DNA of 64,000 nucleotides, from NCBI GenBank assembly GCA_018466975.1, contig CM031560.1, positions 1,550,001-1,614,000 of the forward strand, written 5' to 3'. Position 1 is the first letter of the stretch. Every line of letters starts with the position of its first letter. Shown piece by piece: positions 56,751 to 64,000 of the stretch. Under the pieces are notes generated by a model, which worked only from the letters and a program-made list of their open reading frames with translations, searched no databases and was not told where the DNA came from. The stretch is from Sparassis latifolia (lineage: Eukaryota; Basidiomycota; Agaricomycetes; Polyporales; Sparassidaceae). The position numbers and the translations under genes were made by a program.

Positions 56751-58001
56751 TCAACCGCGCATAGCAAAACCACCACCGAACATGCCACTGTTCATGATCA
56801 ACACATCCTCCACTGTAGGCTGTTTGGAAGAGTGTTTCTCCCGATACCTCTCGAGTGCGAGTGTCTCAGCTCGCCGCCTGACCGCTTCCTTCTTCGTCCT
56901 TTTCTCTTCAGCCTTAGCCAGACTGAGACTGAGAGCAGAAGCACTAAATTCCTGGTAAAGGCTATGCTTGCCCTTGGCCTTGTTTTTGGCATCCTTGTCT
57001 GATCGAGAGAAAAGCCGGGTAAGAGCGCCTGCGCCATGGACCAAGGAAGACTGGTGCATGGTTGGATGGCTTTCTAAACTGGTCTCTGAGACGCATGCTG
57101 TCGGAAGCAGATTCGGGTATTCAGAAATGGAGTCTTCATTGTGATTCCAACTTAGCCCATCTGAGTCGGTGGCCACAATCTCATGGCCCAACTCATCCTG
57201 CGATACCATGGGCGATGAAACTATGCCGGTGCGGACGAAGGGATCGTCAGAATCAGGTGGAACTCCTTCATCTTCGGGCACTCGGTTTTCCTGGATGGCA
57301 TCGAGGTGACTTGGCCTCGCGGGTGCTGTGGGAGGTACGAAAAGGGGCGACATTGAAGAAGTAGGACTGATAGGCGGAGAACGATGGAACGAAGATGTTC
57401 GGCTGAGACTAGGGGTAGACAAGGAACTGAACGAAACCGAAGACGACAAAGACGGGGTATCGCTGTCCCGCTGTGACATCCTTCGAGGGGTCCGAGGAAG
57501 GTGGAAGGCAATATGAGTGCCAAGGGTTGGGGAGAGAAGCGCCGAGTCACCAAAACCAGAGTAGTGTCCGTCAGATTCTGCATCCGTTGGACTGCATACA
57601 TAGCTTGTGGACGGCGTGCAGCTGGACGTGGAGAGTGATAAGGAATCAGACGAGGTCCTGTAGCTGGATCTCTTGTTCGATCTCGCGTCAGATGCCATGC
57701 TAGAACTTGCGACAGATCTAGAGTCAACATCCTGTGCTTCAGTAACGAGGTCGCTGGGAGCGATCACAGGCGACATGATCTCAGCAACAGCGCGCAGTTC
57801 CTCATCAGTAGACAAAGAGATCATGCTGAACGGGCGGCTGCTGTATGACGTCTTTTCGCCTCGGGATGTAGATGCTTCGGCCGATGATGGTGATCCAACT
57901 CCCTGACCCGGATACACGGTCGACGTATCTGACAGTGAAGTATCTGTCGAGTGACCTGTATTGTGAGATTGTGCGTAAGGAAAATCCTTCTCACGGAGCA
58001 T
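56751..58001 (-). CDS. Ser-rich hypothetical protein with basic coiled-coil tail
   Basis: A single open exon of 416 residues runs from the ATG at 58001. Most of it is low-complexity Ser/Thr/Pro (PSLSSSVSFSSLSTPSLSRT; SPPISPTSSMSPLF) with many potential phosphosites. The C-terminal 80 residues are conserved-looking and charged: LTRLFSRSDKDAKNKAKGKH, LAKAEEKRTKKEAVRRRAET (coiled coil), ending MFGGGFAMRG. I recognise no family. The long uninterrupted frame in a genome of short exons supports it as real. The 3' end faces the CHFR-like gene. Confidence 0.75.
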   Translation of the reverse strand: MLREKDFPYAQSHNTGHSTDTSLSDTSTVYPGQGVGSPSSAEASTSRGEKTSYSSRPFSMISLSTDEELRAVAEIMSPVIAPSDLVTEAQDVDSRSVASSSMASDARSNKRSSYRTSSDSLSLSTSSCTPSTSYVCSPTDAESDGHYSGFGDSALLSPTLGTHIAFHLPRTPRRMSQRDSDTPSLSSSVSFSSLSTPSLSRTSSFHRSPPISPTSSMSPLFVPPTAPARPSHLDAIQENRVPEDEGVPPDSDDPFVRTGIVSSPMVSQDELGHEIVATDSDGLSWNHNEDSISEYPNLLPTACVSETSLESHPTMHQSSLVHGAGALTRLFSRSDKDAKNKAKGKHSLYQEFSASALSLSLAKAEEKRTKKEAVRRRAETLALERYREKHSSKQPTVEDVLIMNSGMFGGGFAMRG

Positions 58002-58099
58002 GACCGGAAAGGACTAACCAGGGCGGCTGGGGCCCCAGGACCGACTACGACAAGACCTAGGCGCCACGACCTCCGACATGGCGCGGGGACGACCTGTTA

Positions 58100-60521
58100 T
58101 CAATGGGACAGGATCGGATGCCTTCGCAGGCAATTTTTGAGTCTTAAAGCCTGCGCGATATTAGCTCTCCAACATTTACAAAGTAAACAAAGCCCACCAT
58201 TCATATACCCCTGTCCCGAATTTCCACCGCGACCATCAGATGGCCCGCGCAAGTACGATGCATCTGACAAACCACGGGGCCGCGCAGCAGAATTTTCAGG
58301 GGGACCACCGCCCTTTGGTCCATGCCTGTCACCACCATTGTTCGAATCATGATGTCGGTCACCTGAACCGCCTTCTCTGTCCGACCGTGAGCGTCCTCCA
58401 GTTGGACGTTTCTGACTGTACGCCTGCGACACGGGTAAATGTCAAGTTCTGCAGTCAACACGAAACACTTACCATCACCACACGCAGTGCTCTGAGATGA
58501 TCAACGGATCGTCAACACTGGTGTGAGGACAGATAAGCGACACTGACCGAATTTGCAGGCTTCGACAGTTACAGAGTGTGGAAACGCCATAGATGCCTAC
58601 AGACGTTGCATAGCTCAACGCTCGGTGCATGGCATGTTTCACCAAGTCCTGCAGATGCGGCAGCTGGTACGTGCTCGACAGCAACAACAGCTGGCTCAGC
58701 ACAGCCGGCGCATGTTGTACCGGTGTAATGAGAGCCGTCGTGTAGAAATACTGCACCAGCGCCAGAGTAACGGGGTATGGTTCAGAAAGGTGGAACGCGC
58801 GAGGAGTGAGACGGGGATCCGGCCGTAGCTCCTCCTTGTCCGAGATACCTCGTAGATCTGGCACTGGTACATGCTGGGCAATCGAGGGCATCATCTCCGT
58901 GGTCTGTGTGGCGGCCAGGGCAAACAACTTCCGCTGCTCCTTGAACCAAGGCCAGCGATCCTCGAGCATTTTACGTGAGCAAGCGATCCTCCGATCGTCA
59001 TCGCATACTATCTCGAAGTCAGTCAGCACACCTTCCTCGAGAGCAGCCAGACCCAGTTCCTGCATGGGAATTTCGAGCCTCAGAGCAGGAGGTTGATAAA
59101 TGCCAAAGGCCTCCAGATCTATGCACGTCACATGATCCCAGCTCAGGAGACGTCGGTTATAATCCTCGACGATACTGCCATGCCTGTTACCGAACACCAT
59201 GAACTTATTCATGGCAGGCCATAGGCACCCACGAAACCACGATCCCGAGGCGAGAGCGCTGCCAGGGTCAATTCGCGACCAATTCATATTGATCAGATCC
59301 AAGGCCCAGATCGAAAACGATTGGTATTGCTGTGAAAGATAGGTTCCAGCGACGATAAAAAACGTCCCGAGGATAGCGCCGGTAGGAAAACGAAGGCCCG
59401 GAGGGAAGTAGGTCCCCGACATCGCAGCAGAACGATCAGAAACGGCGAAGTCATAGTCAGGCAACGGTGTGAACACCTCCAATTCTCGCTGCACATCAGT
59501 GAACTGTAGAGAATGGAGGTCTCAAAAAGTTGCATATAAAGGCGTGATGGAATGACGCACGTTGTAATTACTGAAAAGGAATATATCACAAGGATAATCG
59601 TCAGTAGGGGAAGCCGAATAGGGTAGATGAATGAGTGAATCGGGTTGTGTGATGGGAGCAGTTGAAGAGGGCGTCTTGTCGGTTTTGAAACGAGCGCCAG
59701 GCGGTCCGAGCTTCGATGATAGAGACTCGCCAGCCTGCATCTCCTCCTGTGGTAGGCGAACGCGCATATCTGCTGTAACGGCTACACTGCGATAGGTACC
59801 ACAATGCCGCGAGTAGTCGCGCCGCTGGACCCAGGATTTCGCGACGAGATCATAGATGTAGACGTCGTCTAGCCACACGTTGGCGAGATCCTGGCCTCCA
59901 ATGATAAACAGGCGATCCCCCGTAACAGAGGACAGGTGAGCGTAGCGTGCATTCGGCACGAAGGCCGGATCTCCCACCGTAGAGGACGAAGGCAGCCAAT
60001 GTCCACTCGAAAGATCGAAGAGACGGACATCGTTCAGCACACAGAGATCTTCGGGGTTGTCAGACTGGGGCTTGATAGCCATCCCACCGAAAATGATGAG
60101 GTGGTTGTTCCCTGATCAACGCGTCAGCTCTGCACGGCCGTAAAACGCGACATGATTTTACACGTATCGGCACTATGAAAATAGCGCGCCTGTGGGATGT
60201 CATCTTCAGGATCCTGTACCAGTCTCTCCCAATTGAAAGACTCGAGGTCGAACATGTAGATGTCCGATACCATGCGTCGTTCCTGGACCAATCGTCCGCC
60301 CTGCCATGGGCGGTGAGCCTACCCCGGCAACGCGGCTGAAGTGGCGGGGTGCTTACATAGAGATACATCTTCGAGCCTACGACAGTCGTTGACGCGCCCT
60401 GGGTACGAAAAATCAGCTCGCTAAGGTCTTGCGACACATCTTCACAGCGTACAACAAGCTTGGGCGGCACATCTCCAGTAGTCCTGCGGCAGAAGGCAGT
60501 CAGGTCGGATATAGGGTACAT
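58100..60521 (-). CDS. Kelch-repeat plus BTB protein, Ral2-like
   Basis: The ATG at 60521 gives MYPISDLTAFCRRTTGD. Kelch blades follow: STTVVGSKMYLYGGRLVQER, DIYMFDLESFNWERL, NDVRLFDLSSGHWLP, and RYAHLSSVTGDRLFIIGGQD with VWLDDVYIYDLVAKSWV. After more blades comes a BTB-like region: GVLTDFEIVCDDDRRIACSR and MLEDRWPWFKEQ, with PHLQDLVKHAMHRAL. The last splices (cg|a; atg|gcg) join RALRVVM to AYSQKRPTGGRSRSDREGG, a Gly/Arg-rich tail ending at 58100. This architecture matches S. pombe Ral2, which acts upstream of Ras1 in mating and cell shape. Whether the Ras role is kept is inference. The final 30 residues (CLLCKCWRANIAQ) may be read-through of an unrecognised intron. Confidence 0.82.
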
Positions 60522-62256
60522 TACCACACGCTTCGAACACAGAGAAGCGTCAGGACGAGAGGTATTTCGAGCAGGGAGCGAGGGAGGGGCTGTACCGGGG
60601 AGCAATAATACCGTTTTGTTGAACTTTATGTGTACATGACTCTCGAGTCTTCAGCGCTCAGCAACCCGATATACGGAGTTCAAACTCGATCTATTTGCGT
60701 GGGAATCTCCCCAGAATGTCCTGTCACTGTCACAATTGTTCGTACCTTCAAGTTTGCACCGTCACAGTATTGAACTCCAAATATGTGATCTTCCCATTGC
60801 TATTACCACACCTGCTAATTGTCTCTTTGTAGTCTAAGGGTGATCTAGCACTACTCACGATATCGACTATGCATCGACAGCGACCGGCTTAAATCTCTGC
60901 GGCAGGCTACTATTCGGGAAGGTGACCTTCCTGATCGCAATCTATTAGGTCTGTTGTTTCGCCATACTTCAATCACAGTTACCAATGACCATTCTGGAAT
61001 GCCCCAGCGGGGTGGAATGCTCGCGCTTCGCCCAGGTTTCTAGATCATCATCAGTGCATCAGCAATGTGCCTAGCGTCGAAGGAGAGGGTGACGTACCCC
61101 TTCTCCATTTCCGCGTCAAGTTGTCTTGTGTTGTACAGCTCCTCTTCTTTCTGCGGTCTAAGGGCGGGAACCGGAGTATTCTCCCAAACGCAACCCGCGC
61201 CGAGCCTGTGAGCGCATTAACGTCATTGATATGCTAGGGCATTAAGGGGAGCGCCTGTATGTGATTTCTACGAATTAACAGGAAACAACCCCCTGAGCGC
61301 TTAATACCTCTATGTCCAAAGCGACGCCCGCACGCTAGGGTTTGATGACGCGGTGTCCTGCGTCGGTACTACCCCCGACAGAATTCTTGCACGCGTGGTT
61401 ATGTGAATTCGGTCGTTACCGCACAAAGCCCGACGAAATTATTACTAGAACGGGGTTGGTGGTTTCGAAGCCTGCATGGTTCTGACAGGTCACATTAATA
61501 ACCACTTCGCAGCGCTGATGGTCTGGGCGACTAGTACTGTGGGCACACTAAAGGCCAGAGAAACAGTAGACCAACCAACATGCTGTCGTACGATTTGGCC
61601 TCCTACCGCTTCGTGTGCTTGACGGAACATATTGACTTGCGACCAGTCGGATCCGCTGCAAAGGTCGAACTTGGCCTCGTGTATTTACTCCACCTCTGCG
61701 ACAGATGATACTTCTTACCTCAGATGGCAGCGCCAATGGCTAAACCCGGTTGGAACCCGCTGCATCGTGTTCCGTCAGGGCATGGACGACTCCAATGTGA
61801 CGGAAGTGAAGACACCTTCGCCCAGAAATTCCAGTAGTCACTTCATGTCCGGGACTGGACGTAAGCACGCCTTGATGGCTATTCATATAGTTATAGTAGT
61901 ACTTGCATGCTTGTGTCGAATAACATTTCGGTTCATATCTGTGCATAACAGCAGGACCTCGGAAAATACGCCAAATAACCCTTATCCAGGAGAGGTCAAA
62001 ATGTCTAAGCGCCGAAACCCAAAATTCGAGGTTTTTGTCCGTGAAATCGTGAGGGTCCAGCGGTTTTATGATAATATGTCTGGATTGGGCATATGGGTTC
62101 TGTGAACCGACTTTTTGTCCGGATCGATAGATAAGGCTTCGAAAATCTCAATTTTTGTCCGGACGGCCGGATAAGGCTCTAAGAAATCATATTGTATGCT
62201 GTACTACGCCAACTGCGAGAGGAAAGCTCTGAGAAACTAGCCGGTTGCATCACCTA
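60522..62256. other. Intergenic, no supported gene
   Basis: Short ORFs only, the longest being 61632-62105 on plus, with no domain. The right end enters a degenerate repeat (TTTGTCCG units) that continues past the MITE. Confidence 0.5.
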
Positions 62257-62850
62257 CATCAGCAAAAGTCAACTTTTGGTTACCTCCATTTAGCTCCCTT
62301 ATCTCCTTAATTAAGGAGGTCTCTGTTCTTATTTGGGCAATTAAAGCCAATAACGGTGAATAATGGAGGAATAAGAGAAGGGATCTCCTTATTTTTCCTT
62401 AATCAAGGGAATAACACCGGTAAGCAAAAGTTGACTTTTGCTGATGTATCTCCTTGGTACCCCTGCGCCTCAACTTCTGGAGTTCCAGCACCGCGGAATT
62501 GAGAATCTTCAGATTTTGTAGCCAGCGGACGAACATGTCGGAGCTCTATATTAGAAGTCAGTGAACGAAAGCCGTAGGATAGGACTAAGTATTTGAAGGG
62601 TACAGTTGACGAGCAACTCAGAGCACGGGAAACGATCGCTAAGCGCGCAGGAAACGATCGCTAGGCGCTCAGCGCTGTCAAACGAGCGGCTCATGGTCGG
62701 ACCGAGGTATAAGGGTTAGGGTTCAACCCCCCACGCTTGTCTGGACTGAGGCATAAGGCTTCGAGCAGAATTTGGTCCGATTTGTCTGGATTGGATAAGA
62801 GTTGAGCGTATTTTTCGGCCAAATTTGTCCGTGAAAGCATAAGGGTTGGT
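62033..62850. repeat. Degenerate 'TTTGTCCGG...GATAAGGCTT' repeat array, split by a MITE
   Basis: Units near 62033, 62108, 62152, 62740, 62778 and 62822 share 'tttgtc(c/t)gga' followed 10-15 bp later by 'ataagg(c/g)tt'. Spacing is about 40-45 bp within each cluster. The 62257 MITE and about 300 bp of other sequence separate the two clusters, including a doublet 'ggaaacgatcgcta' near 62627-62662. Confidence 0.5.
62257..62446. mobile_element. 190-bp MITE with TA target duplication
   Basis: The ends are inverted: CATCAGCAAAAGTCAACTTT at 62257, and its complement, extending to about 27 bp with one mismatch, ends at 62446. TA dinucleotides flank both sides (62255-62256 and 62447-62448), as in Tc1/mariner-type insertions. 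The interior is AT-rich with small palindromes (ctccttaattaaggag). It has no coding capacity. Confidence 0.85.
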
Positions 62851-63040
62851 CAGGCTATTTTCCGAGGTCCTATAACAGCCTGGTTACACTCATACTTCCT
62901 CCGATTGAGTGTTGCCTGCGGAGTCGATGAGCGACAACGTAGGAACCTGCGCCGAGGAACCTGCGCCGCGGAATAACGGAACGAGTGCGGGGCGATCTCC
63001 GATCGAGAACTGCACACATGGTCGACCGAGTGATGACTCG
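62447..63040. other. PNP oxidase upstream region
   Basis: It contains the right-hand cluster of the TTTGTCCG repeat and a short telomere-like doublet (agggttagggtt, near 62712). In-frame ATG codons at 62927 and 63041 precede the oxidase. Confidence 0.45.
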
Positions 63041-63896
63041 ATGTTTTCCACTTTCCCTTCACTCGCAGCCCGTCGTCTTCAAATACTTTCTTCTCAGCTG
63101 AAGCCCCCTCATCCAAAAGTGTCCTCGGCTTCCCACCAACTCTCCATGTCGTCTCTCATCTCACAGCCGACCGAAGACAAGCTGCAAGTCACCCAGCACG
63201 AGCAGTATGTCTCGCCCGAGTCGCTCACCCCATCTACCATCGCGCCCTCGCCGCTCGACCAATTCCGCACCTGGTTCACCCAGGTGCAAGGCGTTGTCTG
63301 CGAGCCAGAGGCGATGACCCTCTCCACGGCTTCCGCCTCTGGTATCCCCTCGTCACGCATCGTCCTCTTCAAGCAGCTCGACCACCGCGGCTTCGTGTTC
63401 TACACTAACTACACCTCACGCAAGTCACGGGAGCTGCTCGAGAACCCGCATGCCTCGATTGTATTTTACTGGCGCGAGGTGCACAAGCAGGTGCGCATCG
63501 TCGGCCGGGTCGAGAAGGTCAGCCTGGAGGAGAGTGCGGAGTACTACCGTTCGCGGCCGGTGGGCAGCCAGTTGGGCGCGTGGGCGAGCAGACAGAGTAC
63601 GGTGGTCGGCGAAGGAGATCTCCAGGCCCGCCTTGAGAAGATCAAGGAGCTTTTCTGTGCGGAAGATGGGCAGGCCGATGTGCCTCTGCCCGACTTTTGG
63701 GGTGGATGGAGAGTAATACCAGAGTGCGCTTCTACTCTTCTTTGTATTCAATGTATCCGTCTACTGATAACGTCTCAGTGAGGTCGAGTTCTGGCTGGGG
63801 AAGCCCTGCCGTCTCCATGACCGCATACGATACTTGCGTGTCGAAGGATCTTCAGACGACGCACCTCAATGGAGGATCGATAGATTATCCCCGTGA
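63041..63896 (+). CDS. Pyridoxine/pyridoxamine 5'-phosphate oxidase
   Basis: Exons 63041-63723 and 63779-63896 join in phase. Family motifs are PLDQFRTWFTQVQ, SGIPSSRIVLFKQLDHRGF (FMN/PLP site), VFYTNYTSRKSRELLENPHA, RIVGRVEKVSLEESAEYYRS, RPVGSQLGAWASRQS, and after the intron EVEFWLGKPCRLHDRIRY ending RIDRLSP. The enzyme is FMN-dependent and makes the cofactor PLP from PNP or PMP. I chose the ATG at 63041 because MFSTFPSLAARRLQILSSQL is Arg-rich and acid-free, a possible mitochondrial leader. The ATG at 63146 (MSSLISQPTEDKL) would give a cytosolic form of typical length, and 62927 is a further option. Confidence 0.9.
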
Positions 63897-64000
63897 TTCC
63901 AACCTATTCGGCGTTGCACCTCCTCGACACATGCTGGACAACAGGTAGAAGAGGTAGAACTAGAGACTAGCTAGAGGATGATAGTATAGTGCATACCCTA

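Overview
The window reads as nuclear DNA of a filamentous basidiomycete, most likely a wood-decaying agaricomycete. The genes carry many short introns of about 50-70 bp with GTRNGT donors. There is a class II (ligninolytic-type) haem peroxidase, Plavaka-type transposase relics, a Copia gag element, and BTB, MYND, kelch and Zn2Cys6 genes of the kind common in Agaricomycetes. Nothing here looks bacterial or viral.

Layout. Positions 1-7,350 are AT-rich and repeat-rich. They hold a 48-bp coding tandem repeat that reads on the minus strand as a secreted, kexin-processed repeat peptide precursor, two degenerate satellite arrays, a 587-bp inverted-repeat element, and a relic of an SR-protein-kinase-like gene. 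Positions 7,360-18,300 are a transposon graveyard: a Plavaka-type transposase relic, a divergent 'companion' gene relic, a young Copia-type element that keeps only gag, and a kinase-like pseudogene. Positions 18,930-22,150 hold a class II peroxidase and a MYND-finger gene, divergently transcribed. Positions 22,870-26,610 hold a second Plavaka-plus-companion locus in which the companion gene still looks largely intact while the transposase is truncated.

From about 27 kb the window is mostly ordinary, closely packed housekeeping DNA: NAD(P)HX epimerase, an APH-type kinase relic, ORC6, an emopamil-binding (sterol isomerase-type) protein, guanine deaminase, a BTB protein, MON1, mitoribosomal mS41, tRNA-Glu(UUC), a C2H2 zinc-finger gene, the FHA splicing factor SNIP1/Pml1, tRNA-Glu(CUC), a secreted class 3 lipase, a Zn2Cys6 regulator, a CHFR-like RING ligase, a Ser-rich protein, a kelch-BTB (Ral2-like) protein and PNP oxidase. 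A hAT-like element carrying a small PHD-finger-like gene, with a perfect 8-bp target duplication, sits 42 bp upstream of SNIP1.

The housekeeping genes do not form an operon. The functional links that can be read are shared promoters between divergent pairs (peroxidase/MYND, EBP/guanine deaminase, BTB/MON1). The most novel candidates are the repeat-peptide precursor at the left edge, the PHD-carrying hAT element, and the Plavaka companion gene family seen twice. All exon structures were derived by eye from splice signals, frame and family conservation; no database search was run.
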